Assembly: GCA_027296525.1 (NCBI GenBank)
Contig: JAPUJA010000100.1
Location: 1 to 26,109 of the forward strand
Source: Pseudomonadota bacterium
GTDB lineage: Bacteria > Pseudomonadota > Alphaproteobacteria > UBA828 > JAPUJA01
Direction: 5' to 3'
DNA length: 26,109 nt
How positions within the stretch are numbered: position 1 is the first letter of the stretch; each line of letters starts with the position of its first letter. A program made the translations under genes and the position numbers. Shown piece by piece: positions 14,014 to 21,717 of this stretch. A model generated the notes under the pieces. That model did no database searches. It had not been told where the DNA came from and was given only the letters and a program-made list of their open reading frames with translations.

Positions 14014-15405
14014 ATGCATAAACGCTTAAGCGAAATGGCTCTGCATGGGGCGCTGGCTCTGGTGCTGGCTCTTGCGTTGAGCCTGGGCGCGGCCAAGGCG
14101 TGGGCCTGGACGCTCGCGGACGCGGCGAAGCCTTATGCCGGCACCGAGGTCCGCGGGATATGTGACGGTTACGCGCCCTGCTTGGCCTATATCGAGCTGA
14201 CCTCGGAGTTCGAGGAGCTCACCGGCATTAAGGTCAAATTCGAGGTCGCCGATCTTCAGGCGATCCAGACCCAGTTCTTCACCGACCAGATCACCGGCTC
14301 GGAATATTACGACCTGGTCGAGGTGATCTCGTTCTCGAGCGGCGTGTTCCCGGCGCAGAACCTGGTTCACCCTTACAGCGACTTTACGAGCAATGCGGCG
14401 CTCCGGGATCCGGAAGTCGACATGCATGACGACATCATCCCGGCGGTGCTGACTCTGTGCTGCGTTTACGACGGGGTGCAGTATGCGGTGCCGACCAAGT
14501 TCGTGATGCCCTTCATGATCTGGCGCAAGGACCTCGTGAACGATGAGGAAAGGGCGAACTTCAAGGCCAGATATGGCTATGACATGCAGCTGCCGCCGAG
14601 CGAGTTCCAGCATTTCTACGATCTCGCCGAGTTCTACACCCGCAAGAAGGGCGATAGCGTCGCGGGCCAGGTGCTCGAGAAGGCCCTCTACGGCACGCTG
14701 ATGCCGTTCAAGCGTCACCTGACCGTGCTCTATAACTTCGAGCGCGTCCTGCTCGGCATGGGCACCCGGTACGTCAACGAGGACGGCACCGTCGCGATCG
14801 ACGAGGGGGGCATCGCCGTGAAGGCGCTGGAGTACTACCTCTCCATGCGCGCATTCTCGCCTCCGGGCTACATGGAAGGAACCTGGGATGAGGAGTATGC
14901 CGAGATGTGCAACGGCAACCTCTTCATCAACTGGAGCTGGACCGATACGACGCCGTTCCTCGAGATCCCCGAGGACTGCCCGGCGTCGGCGGGGAACCTG
15001 GGCTACGGCCCGAACCTCGGCAGCGGCTTGACCCAGGCCGAGGCGCAGGGTTGGTACATCCCGAAGAGCGCGCAGAACCCGGACGCCGCCTATCTGTTCG
15101 TCCAGTGGCTGCAACGCCGGGACATCCAGGCCAAGACCATGCCCATGGGCGGCAACCCGAGCCGCGAGGACGTGCTGCGCATGCCCGAGTGGCAGGCGGA
15201 CGACTGGGTGAACCGCGGCCGCGACGCGGTCGTGCTCTACAACATCGACAACGGCCTGCTCTACAGCCGGCCCAATCCACCGGCCTGGCTCGTCTGGAGC
15301 GATCTCATCATGGAGGAGCTGAGCGCCGCCGGCGCCGGCTACCAGGATGCCCAGACCACCATCGACAAGATAGCGGCCGGCATGCGGGAAGCCGCCGGCG
15401 AATAA
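14014..15405 (+). CDS. Periplasmic solute-binding protein of a CUT1-type ABC importer (copy 2)
   Basis: Solute-binding protein of 463 aa, paralogous to the one at 1135-2544. The signal peptide has a basic start, a hydrophobic core at residues 12-26 and a likely cleavage after residue 31 (AWA before WTLAD). The CxGYxPC cysteine pair is kept at C50 and C56, and a CC pair (LTLCCVYDG) is extra to this copy. I chose the ATG at 14014 since GGGAG lies nine bases before it; an ATG at 14005 has that site too close, and the open frame further upstream lacks a ribosome site. A terminator and two permease genes follow, as in the first module. Two diverged copies suggest related but different ligands, which is inference. 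Confidence 0.92.
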   Translation: MHKRLSEMALHGALALVLALALSLGAAKAWAWTLADAAKPYAGTEVRGICDGYAPCLAYIELTSEFEELTGIKVKFEVADLQAIQTQFFTDQITGSEYYDLVEVISFSSGVFPAQNLVHPYSDFTSNAALRDPEVDMHDDIIPAVLTLCCVYDGVQYAVPTKFVMPFMIWRKDLVNDEERANFKARYGYDMQLPPSEFQHFYDLAEFYTRKKGDSVAGQVLEKALYGTLMPFKRHLTVLYNFERVLLGMGTRYVNEDGTVAIDEGGIAVKALEYYLSMRAFSPPGYMEGTWDEEYAEMCNGNLFINWSWTDTTPFLEIPEDCPASAGNLGYGPNLGSGLTQAEAQGWYIPKSAQNPDAAYLFVQWLQRRDIQAKTMPMGGNPSREDVLRMPEWQADDWVNRGRDAVVLYNIDNGLLYSRPNPPAWLVWSDLIMEELSAAGAGYQDAQTTIDKIAAGMREAAGE

Positions 15406-15428
15406 AGGATATCGGGTATTGGCGAGTG

Positions 15429-15464
15429 GGCCCGGCTCAGAGCGTCTGAGCCGGGCCGCTTTTT
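15429..15464 (+). terminator. Intrinsic terminator/attenuator between binding-protein and permease genes (copy 2)
   Basis: A perfect 13-bp stem (15429-15441 with 15445-15457, loop GCG) followed by GC and five T residues. It sits 24 bases after the binding-protein stop, the same position as the hairpin in the first module, although the stem sequence differs. Confidence 0.93.
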
Positions 15465-15576
15465 AGACCGGTCGGCAGCCGATGGATCGGCGGCCGTCGG
15501 GGGGTGTCGCGGTGCCTGGCCCCCTTGAGGCCAGGCGCCCAGGAGACCCGCCGGTAAGCGCAGGGATCGAGGGACC

Positions 15577-16482
15577 GTGAAGACCGTCTTGGATCGCCTT
15601 TCAAGCAACTCCTTCGTCTGGGTCTGCATGCTCCCGGTGCTGGTCTTCCTCGTCGTGGTCGCGATCGCGCCGACCACGTTGGCCATCATCGACAGCTTCC
15701 GCGATCTCTCGCTCACCCAGTTCACCAAGCGCGGCGAGTTTCTCGCGCTCGAAAACTACCGTGACCTCATCGGCGGCGACGAGACGTTCTACACGGCGGT
15801 CTGGCACACCTTCATCTTCGTGGCGATCGTCGTGCCGTTTGAGTTCGTGTTCGGGCTCGCGATTGCGCTCTGGATCACCCGGGAGTTCACCGGGCGCCGC
15901 CTCGTGCTCACGATCATCATGATCCCCACGATGATCGCGCCCGTTGTTGTCGGCATGATCTGGCGTTTTCTCCTCATGCCGAGTTTCGGGATGCTCACGG
16001 TCTATCTCAATCGGATCGGGCTGTTCAATGAGATAAGCATCTTCTCGCATCCGATCACGTCCTTCGCCGCGCTCATGATGATCGACATCTGGGAATGGAC
16101 GCCCTTCGTCATGCTGATCCTGCTCGCGGGGCTGACGGCCATGCCGAAGGCGCCGATCGAGGCCGCGCGGCTCGACGGGGCGTCGCGCTGGCAGATCCTC
16201 TGGCACGTCCAGATCCCGCTTCTGAAGCCGCTCATCATCATCGCTCTCCTGTTGCGTTCGATCGACGCGAGCAAGATCTTCGATACGGTCTGGGTGCTGA
16301 CGGCCGGCGGTCCCGGCAACGCGACGGAAGTCATCTCGACCTTCGCCTATCGGACGAACTTCATCAAATGGGACCTGGGTTACGGCGCGGCGGTCTGCCT
16401 CGTGCTCGCCTTCGTCTCGCTCGTCGTGGCGGCGCTTTTCTACAAAGTGGTCAGCGGCCAGTCCGCCGCGGGGGTGAAGTGA
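15577..16482 (+). CDS. ABC importer permease, MalF/UgpA type (copy 2)
   Basis: Inner-membrane permease, 301 aa, six predicted helices, close paralogue of the protein at 2665-3564. The EAA motif is EAARLDGASRWQILWHVQIP. The GTG start at 15577 has GAGGGA directly upstream and gives the same N terminus pattern (SFVWVCMLPVL) as copy 1. Its TGA shares a base with the ATG of the next permease gene (TGATG), so the two are translationally coupled. The 171-base gap before it contains the terminator and no gene. It pairs with the downstream permease and presumably uses an ATPase encoded elsewhere, perhaps the one at the left edge. Confidence 0.92.
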   Translation: MKTVLDRLSSNSFVWVCMLPVLVFLVVVAIAPTTLAIIDSFRDLSLTQFTKRGEFLALENYRDLIGGDETFYTAVWHTFIFVAIVVPFEFVFGLAIALWITREFTGRRLVLTIIMIPTMIAPVVVGMIWRFLLMPSFGMLTVYLNRIGLFNEISIFSHPITSFAALMMIDIWEWTPFVMLILLAGLTAMPKAPIEAARLDGASRWQILWHVQIPLLKPLIIIALLLRSIDASKIFDTVWVLTAGGPGNATEVISTFAYRTNFIKWDLGYGAAVCLVLAFVSLVVAALFYKVVSGQSAAGVK

Positions 16483-17300
16483 TGGGACGCCGCAACCCCC
16501 TCACGTTCGTGATCCCCTTGGTTTTTCTGCTCGCCATCTCGTTGCTGCCCTTCATCTGGATTCTGCTCGCGAGCTTCAAGATGAAGATCGATCTCATCAC
16601 CAACGAGCCGAAATGGATCACGTTCGATCCGACGACCATCAACTACGTCGAGATCTTCAGCAAAGGTTTCGACCAATATTTCTTGAACTCCGCGATCATC
16701 GGGTTTTCGAGCACCTTCCTGGTCGTCACCGTCGGCACGCTCGCGGCCTACGGTTTTTCGCGCTTCAAGATCCCCGCCGGCAACCACCTCTTCTTCTACA
16801 TCCTCGCGACGCGGTTGGGTCCCCCGGTCGCCTACGCGCTGCCGATGTATCTGATCTTCAAGGAGCTCGGGCTCGTGAATACCCACGCCGGCATCATCCT
16901 GGCGCACGCCACCTTCAATCTCGTGATCGTGGTCTGGATGATGAAATCGTTCTTCGATGACATTCCGCGCGAGGTGGAGGAGGCCGCCTATCTCGACGGC
17001 TGCAGCCATTACGGCGTGTTCTTCCGGATCGCTCTGCCGATGACGCTGCCCGGGCTCGTCACCTGTGCGATCTTCGTGCTGATCTTCTCTTGGAACGAGC
17101 TGCTCTTCGCGCTCATTCTGACGGGCGGCGAGACGCGCACACTCACCGTCATGATCCCCTCGCTCGTGCTGCACACCGGAACGCTCTGGGGGCAGGTGGC
17201 GGCCGCCTCGATCGTTCAGAGCATCCCGATCCTCATCTTCATCTTCTTCATCCAGAGGCACCTCGTGCGCGGCCTCACCTTCGGCGCGGTAAAGGGCTAG
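16482..17300 (+). CDS. ABC importer permease, MalG/UgpE type (copy 2)
   Basis: Permease of 272 aa, six predicted helices, very close to the protein at 3569-4384: the blocks from NHLFFYILATRLGPP, the WMMKSFFDDIPREVEEAA segment and the C-terminal GLTFGAVKG are nearly identical. The EAA motif is EEAAYLDGCSHYGVFFRIALP. The start ATG overlaps the stop of the preceding permease gene; the open frame upstream of it is the wrong frame of that gene. It ends the second importer operon, converging on a regulator gene 78 bases away. Confidence 0.93.
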   Translation: MGRRNPLTFVIPLVFLLAISLLPFIWILLASFKMKIDLITNEPKWITFDPTTINYVEIFSKGFDQYFLNSAIIGFSSTFLVVTVGTLAAYGFSRFKIPAGNHLFFYILATRLGPPVAYALPMYLIFKELGLVNTHAGIILAHATFNLVIVVWMMKSFFDDIPREVEEAAYLDGCSHYGVFFRIALPMTLPGLVTCAIFVLIFSWNELLFALILTGGETRTLTVMIPSLVLHTGTLWGQVAAASIVQSIPILIFIFFIQRHLVRGLTFGAVKG

Positions 17301-17315
17301 GGCGCGGCGCCGCTC

Positions 17316-17335
17316 GAAGAGCTCGCGCGCTCTTC
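17316..17335. terminator. Possible weak terminator between convergent genes
   Basis: Perfect 7-bp stem GAAGAGC/GCTCTTC with a 6-base loop, followed by TTGAT on the plus strand. It lies in the 78-base gap between the permease and the convergent regulator gene. The T tract is poor in both directions. Confidence 0.35.
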
Positions 17336-17378
17336 TTGATCGGGAGCCGGAAATTCCTTCGGTGTCCCGCCGGCGGCG

Positions 17379-18023
17379 TCAGATCTCGAGGCCGTTGGCG
17401 ATCAAGGCCGCCTGGCTTCGGTTCTTCACCTTGAGCGCTTTCAGGATGTGGTTGACGTGCACCTTGACGGTGCTCTCGGAGAGCTGGAGCTCCGCGGCGA
17501 TTTCCTTGTTTGATTTGCCCTGGGCGAGATAGGCGAGGACGTCGCGCTGACGCTCGGTGAGCGCGCCGCCCGATCCGGTCGGGCCGTTGACCTCGACCCG
17601 TCGGACGCCGAGTGATCCCGTGACCGTGCCGAGCAGGAGCTTCGGCGGCGCGTAGACGCCCCCGGCGAGGACCAGACGAAGCGCGCTGAGCAGCACGTCG
17701 ACGGGGAGCGATTTGGGCAGGTAGCCGGAGGCCCCGTTTTGCAGGGCATGCACGGCCTCGCGGCGATCCTCCTCGGGTGCGATCACCACGAGCGGGGTCG
17801 GCGCGAGGCGTTCACCGAGCGCGCGAAGACGATCGAACCGATCGGCTTGTTCATCGGTCGGGTCGACGAGGGCAATCGCGAAATCGCCTGGGCGCTCGAC
17901 CGCCTCCGCCGCGCCATCGATGCCCTTCGCCTCGATGATCTGAACGTCCTCGCCGAGACTCGTCAGCACGGCCTTAAGGCCTTCCCGCATCAATGCATTG
18001 CTATCTGCCAAGAGTATGCGCAC
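17379..18023 (-). CDS. NarL/LuxR-type response regulator with an atypical receiver domain
   Basis: Regulator of 214 aa: receiver domain (about 1-120) and a LuxR-type helix-turn-helix (about 150-208; LTERQRDVLAYLAQGKSNKEIA, then STVKVHVNHILKAL), which binds DNA. The likely phospho-acceptor Asp54 (LVDPTD) and the conserved Lys104 (LPKSL) are present. The usual acidic pair at the start is reduced to one (A-D7-S8), and the switch Ser/Thr after strand 4 is Ala82. Phosphorylation may therefore be weak or absent. No histidine kinase is adjacent. It is the only transcription factor in the window, convergent with the second importer operon and divergent from the acyl-CoA ligase gene, so control of either is possible but unproven. 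Confidence 0.9.
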   Translation of the reverse strand: MRILLADSNALMREGLKAVLTSLGEDVQIIEAKGIDGAAEAVERPGDFAIALVDPTDEQADRFDRLRALGERLAPTPLVVIAPEEDRREAVHALQNGASGYLPKSLPVDVLLSALRLVLAGGVYAPPKLLLGTVTGSLGVRRVEVNGPTGSGGALTERQRDVLAYLAQGKSNKEIAAELQLSESTVKVHVNHILKALKVKNRSQAALIANGLEI

Positions 18024-18040
18024 CGGAAAACCCCCTGAAC

Positions 18041-18068
18041 ATTTTATCCTGCCGCGCCCTTATGTCGA
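18041..18068 (-). promoter_or_regulatory. Candidate sigma70-like promoter for the regulator gene
   Basis: On the minus strand: TCGACA (five of six -35 bases), 16-base spacer, TAAAAT (five of six -10 bases). The start point would be about 10 bases before the ATG at 18023, a very short leader. Confidence 0.45.
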
Positions 18069-18406
18069 ACCGCCTAGGTCGAAAGGAATCTTCGAATCTT
18101 TCTAACCTGCTGTAACTGACTGTGGAGAAAGTAAGGTCGCAAAATTGTCCGGCAAGATATTGTTTTCTACATAATATATTAATATCATTTTTCGCCTAAT
18201 TAATTATATGTGTGCCCGGCGGCTGGGTTGTTGCTGTCCGCAAGGCCGGTTCTGATCCAACCCCCGAGCCCCGCGCGGGCATGCGCGAGGTTCCCGCTCG
18301 CGCTTTACGGGCGCTTGAAGGGTGGCTTCGCCCGCTGCCATACTCGACGGCTCGGGGGATCTCTCCCGAGAGGAGGCCTCCGGAACCGGAGAGCGAGAGG
18401 TCGGGG
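18069..18406. promoter_or_regulatory. Intergenic region with an AT-rich block upstream of the acyl-CoA ligase gene
   Basis: I see no gene here. About 18150-18212 is strikingly AT-rich (runs such as ATAATATATTAATATC and TAATTAATTATATG) in an otherwise GC-rich window, and a repeated GAATCTT word lies near 18087-18103. A possible rightward promoter is TTGTTT, 17 bases, TATCAT inside the block. The remainder to 18406 is GC-rich leader and ends with the ribosome site GAGAGG seven bases before the ligase ATG. The open frame through the GC-rich part is not accepted as coding. Confidence 0.5.
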
Positions 18407-20101
18407 ATGACGGCACTTACACAGAGCTATGTCTTCGGGGCGAGCGCTAAGCCGCTCATCGGCGAGACCATCGGCGTGAACTTCGAGCGCACGGTGGCCC
18501 GCTTTCCCGACCATGACGCGCTTGTCGTGCGCGCTCAGGGGGTCCGCTGGAGCTACGTCGAGCTGAATGCGAAGGTCGACGCCTTCGCCTCGGGCCTCAT
18601 CGCGCTCGGGCTCGAGCCCGGCGACCGCGTCGGCATCTGGTCGCCCAACAGTTCGGAGTGGGTGATCACTCAGTTCGCGACCGCCAAGGCCGGCCTCATC
18701 CTGATCAACATCAATCCGGCCTATCGCGTGGTGGAGCTCGAATATGCGCTGAACAAGGTGGGCTGCCGGGCGCTCGTGACGGCGGCGCGCTTCAAATCGA
18801 GCGACTACATCGCGATGCTCGGCCAGCTCGCGCCGGAGCTGGATGACGCTCAACCCGGCAAGCTCGAGGCGGCGAAACTGCCCACCCTCGAGATCGTGAT
18901 TCGCCTGGGCGATGAAAAGACGCCCGGCATGTACAACTTCGCCGACATTCCGGCGCTCGCGCGCAAGGCCGACCGTGCGCGTCTCGAAGAGCTAAGCCCC
19001 CTCCTTCAATTCGACGATGCGATCAACGTTCAATTCACGAGCGGCACGACGGGTTTTCCCAAGGGCGCGACGCTTACCCACCACAACATTCTCAATGACG
19101 GCTTCTTCTGCACCGAGCAGATGCGCCTCACCGAGCGCGACCGGCTCTGCATTCCGGTTCCGCTCTATCACTGCTTCGGCATGGTGATGGGCAATCTGGG
19201 CTGCACCTCGCACGGCGCCACCATGGTGTATGCCAGCGAGGGCTTCGATCCCTTGGCCGTGCTCGAGACGATCGAGGCCGAACGCTGCACGGCGCTTTAC
19301 GGTGTGCCCACCATGTTCATCGCCGAGCTCGACCACCCGGACTTCGCGCGTTTCGATCTGACGAGCCTGCGCACCGGAATCATGGCGGGCTCGCCCTGTC
19401 CGGTCGAGGTCATGAAGCGGGTGGTGAACGACATGCATATGAACGAGGTGGAGATCGCCTACGGCATGACCGAGACGAGTCCCGTGAGTTTTCAGAGCGC
19501 CGTGGACGATCCCTTGGAGCGCCGTGTCTCCACCGTTGGGCGCGTCCTGCCCCATCTCGAATGCAAGGTGATCGACAAGCGCGGGCGGATCGTGCCGACC
19601 GGGACGTCGGGCGAGATCTGCACGCGCGGTTACTCGGTGATGCTCGGCTATTGGGATGACGAGGAGAAGACGCGCGAAGCGATCGACGCCGCGGGCTGGA
19701 TGCATACCGGCGATCTCGGGGTGCTCGACGGCGAGGGCTTCCTGAACATCGTGGGCCGCACCAAGGATATGGTGATCCGGGGCGGCGAGAACGTCTATCC
19801 GCGCGAGATCGAGGAGTTCCTCTACCGCCACCCGAAGATCCAGCAGGCCCAGGTGATCGGCGTTCCGGACGAGAAATACGGCGAGGAACTCTGCGCCTGG
19901 GTTCAGTTGCGCGAGGGCGAGGAGACGAGCGCGGAAGAGATCCAGGCGTTCTGTAAGGGCCAGATCGCCCACTTCAAGATCCCGCGCTACATCAAGTTCG
20001 TCGATGACTTCCCGATGACGGTCACGGGCAAGGTCCAGAAGTTCAAGATGCGCGAGCAGATGATCGAGGAGTTGGGCCTCACGCAGAAGAAGACCGCCTG
20101 A
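18407..20101 (+). CDS. Acyl-CoA synthetase, ACSF2-like (AMP-forming fatty-acid:CoA ligase)
   Basis: ANL-superfamily enzyme of 564 aa that activates a carboxylic acid with ATP to an acyl-adenylate and then to acyl-CoA. The AMP-binding loop TSGTTGFPKG is at residues 211-220, followed by YGMTETSPVS, then TGDLG and GRTKDMVIRGGENVYPREIE at the hinge, and the catalytic lysine K542 in the C-terminal TGKVQKFK. Length and motifs fit the ACSF2/medium-chain group often found in proteobacteria. The ATG at 18407 has GAGAGG seven bases upstream; the open frame 65 codons longer covers low-complexity leader and is rejected. The downstream MaoC hydratase suggests fatty-acid or short acyl-CoA metabolism. The natural acid is unknown; a link to the amine island is not shown. 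Confidence 0.93.
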   Translation: MTALTQSYVFGASAKPLIGETIGVNFERTVARFPDHDALVVRAQGVRWSYVELNAKVDAFASGLIALGLEPGDRVGIWSPNSSEWVITQFATAKAGLILININPAYRVVELEYALNKVGCRALVTAARFKSSDYIAMLGQLAPELDDAQPGKLEAAKLPTLEIVIRLGDEKTPGMYNFADIPALARKADRARLEELSPLLQFDDAINVQFTSGTTGFPKGATLTHHNILNDGFFCTEQMRLTERDRLCIPVPLYHCFGMVMGNLGCTSHGATMVYASEGFDPLAVLETIEAERCTALYGVPTMFIAELDHPDFARFDLTSLRTGIMAGSPCPVEVMKRVVNDMHMNEVEIAYGMTETSPVSFQSAVDDPLERRVSTVGRVLPHLECKVIDKRGRIVPTGTSGEICTRGYSVMLGYWDDEEKTREAIDAAGWMHTGDLGVLDGEGFLNIVGRTKDMVIRGGENVYPREIEEFLYRHPKIQQAQVIGVPDEKYGEELCAWVQLREGEETSAEEIQAFCKGQIAHFKIPRYIKFVDDFPMTVTGKVQKFKMREQMIEELGLTQKKTA

Positions 20102-20115
20102 GGGCCGACGCGCGC

Positions 20116-20144
20116 TTGCCAGCCCGGTGCACCCTCTTTATATT
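20116..20144 (+). promoter_or_regulatory. Sigma70-like promoter upstream of the MaoC gene
   Basis: TTGCCA (five of six -35 bases), exactly 17 bases, TATATT (five of six -10 bases). It is the best consensus promoter I found in the window and lies about 70 bases before the MaoC-family gene, implying that the gene, and perhaps the ribF operon behind it, is transcribed independently of the ligase. Confidence 0.65.
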
Positions 20145-20215
20145 GCAGCGCACAATTTTCACCCGGCGCGCCCTCTTCAGGACGCGCTTTCCGAAGATGA
20201 CGGAGTTCATGGGAG

Positions 20216-20662
20216 ATGGCTGAGATGCGCCAGGGCGGCGATCCGCACGGCTATTGTTTCGAGGACCTCAAGGTGGGCATGGCGGCGGAATACGCCCGGG
20301 AGGTCACCCGAGCCGGGATCGGGGCCTTCGCCGAGCTTTCGGGCGACGTCAATCCGCTCCATCTCGACGATGATTTTGCCCGCGCGACGATGTTCAAGGG
20401 GTGCATCGCCCACGGGATCTTGGTCGCGAGCTACATCTCGACGGTGATCGGCACGAAGCTGCCGGGGTCGGGCTGCATCTATGTCACACAAGAGCTCAAG
20501 TTCCGCGCCCCCGTTCGTCCGGGTGATCGGGTGACGGCCAGGGTCACCGTCGCGGAGCTGATCCCGGAGAAGAGGCGCGTCCGGCTCGAGACCATCTGCG
20601 CCGTCGGCGAGCGGGTGGTGATCGACGGCGAGGCCCTCGTCATCGTGCCCTCGCGCGCCTAG
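20216..20662 (+). CDS. MaoC-family (R)-specific enoyl-CoA hydratase
   Basis: Hot-dog-fold protein of 148 aa. The hydratase-2 motif is clear: D44 and H49 in SGDVNPLHLDDDFA, followed by the conserved FKGCIAHGIL. Such enzymes add water to trans-2-enoyl-CoA to give (R)-3-hydroxyacyl-CoA, feeding polyhydroxyalkanoate synthesis (PhaJ-like) or beta-oxidation side steps. The start could be 20216 or three codons later at 20225, which has GGGAG nine bases before it; the product is hardly changed. It follows the acyl-CoA ligase by 114 bases with its own promoter between, and precedes ribF by 80 bases. The exact chain-length preference cannot be read. Confidence 0.9.
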   Translation: MAEMRQGGDPHGYCFEDLKVGMAAEYAREVTRAGIGAFAELSGDVNPLHLDDDFARATMFKGCIAHGILVASYISTVIGTKLPGSGCIYVTQELKFRAPVRPGDRVTARVTVAELIPEKRRVRLETICAVGERVVIDGEALVIVPSRA

Positions 20663-20742
20663 TCTCTGGCCATCGGGTGCCGGAGCGCCTATCCTCGACG
20701 CCGCCTCAAGGGACGTGCCTTTCGAGCAGGAAATCCGATTCG

Positions 20743-21717
20743 GTGCGCATCATTCGCTATCACTCGACCGTGCCCGCCGAGGCGCGTGGGGCGGCCGTCG
20801 CGGTCGGCAATTTCGACGGCATCCATCGAGGGCATCAAGCCGTGTTCGACGTCGCGCGGCGAATCGCGCGCGAGCAGAGCGTTCCTTTCGCAATCTTCAC
20901 CTTCGAGCCGCATCCACGGAGCGTCATCCAGCCGGACGTGGCGCCTTTTCGTCTGACGCCGCTCCGGATCAAGGTCCGCGTCTTGGACTCGCTCGACGTC
21001 GATATCATCTATCTCGCGCGCTTCGACTGGACGATGGCGGGCAAGCTCTGGTCCGATTTCGTCGGCGAGATTCTGGTCGAGAGCCTGGGCGTTCGCCATG
21101 TGGTCGTCGGTTACGACTTTCGCTTCGGCAAGGGGCGTGCCGGAACCCCGGAACAGCTGGGCCGAATGGCGAAGGAGAAGGGCTTCGAGTTCACCTGCGT
21201 CGGTGCGGTCGGCGACGGCGTCGAGTTTTCCTCGACCCGTATTCGCGATGCGCTGCGCGCGGGCGATGTGCGCGAGGCCGCTCATGTGCTCGGTCGCTGG
21301 TGGGAAGTCGAGGACCGGGTGGCCAGGGGCGCGGCGCGCGGGCGCGAGCTCGGCTACCGCACGGCGAACCTCGACCTCGGGCCCGTCCTCGTTCCGGCGC
21401 GCGGCATCTACGCGGTCTGGGCGGGGCTCGCGGGGCCATCGGGCATTGTCTGGCGCGCCAGCGCGGCGAGTTTCGGGAACCGGCCCACCTTCGATGGCAC
21501 GCGCGACCTCCTGGAAGTCCATATCTTCGATTTCGACGAGGACCTCTACGGCCGCAGGCTTTGCGTGCGCTTCGTCGAGTATCTTAGGCCCGAGCTCCGG
21601 TTCGACGAGGTCGCAAGCCTCGAAGCGCAGATCGCCGAGGATTGCGCGCGCGCCCGCGAGGTTCTCGGCCGCATGCATCCGGAGGGTCCCGACGCCCTCG
21701 AGAGCGTGACGGAATGA
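20743..21717 (+). CDS. ribF: Bifunctional riboflavin kinase / FMN adenylyltransferase
   Basis: RibF, 324 aa, converts riboflavin to FMN and then FAD. The adenylyltransferase domain comes first, with GNFDGIHRGH at residues 22-31 and the SSTRIRDAL loop about residue 165. The C-terminal kinase domain contains GRELGYRTANLDLG, GIYAVWAG and GNRPTF. The kinase PTAN signature reads RTAN here (R206), a change at an otherwise conserved Pro. The GTG at 20743 is chosen because the protein then begins MRIIRYHSTVPAE, as alphaproteobacterial RibF proteins do; AGGAA lies about 11 bases upstream. It overlaps ileS by four bases (ATGA). The flavin product is the cofactor of three dehydrogenases in the island, but this placement beside ileS-lspA is the ordinary housekeeping order. 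Confidence 0.95.
   Translation: MRIIRYHSTVPAEARGAAVAVGNFDGIHRGHQAVFDVARRIAREQSVPFAIFTFEPHPRSVIQPDVAPFRLTPLRIKVRVLDSLDVDIIYLARFDWTMAGKLWSDFVGEILVESLGVRHVVVGYDFRFGKGRAGTPEQLGRMAKEKGFEFTCVGAVGDGVEFSSTRIRDALRAGDVREAAHVLGRWWEVEDRVARGAARGRELGYRTANLDLGPVLVPARGIYAVWAGLAGPSGIVWRASAASFGNRPTFDGTRDLLEVHIFDFDEDLYGRRLCVRFVEYLRPELRFDEVASLEAQIAEDCARAREVLGRMHPEGPDALESVTE

Noticed and set aside
18212..18406. N-terminal 65-residue extension of the acyl-CoA ligase
   Set aside because: The added residues are Pro/Arg-rich and unlike the family, whereas the ATG at 18407 has a good ribosome site and a normal family N terminus.
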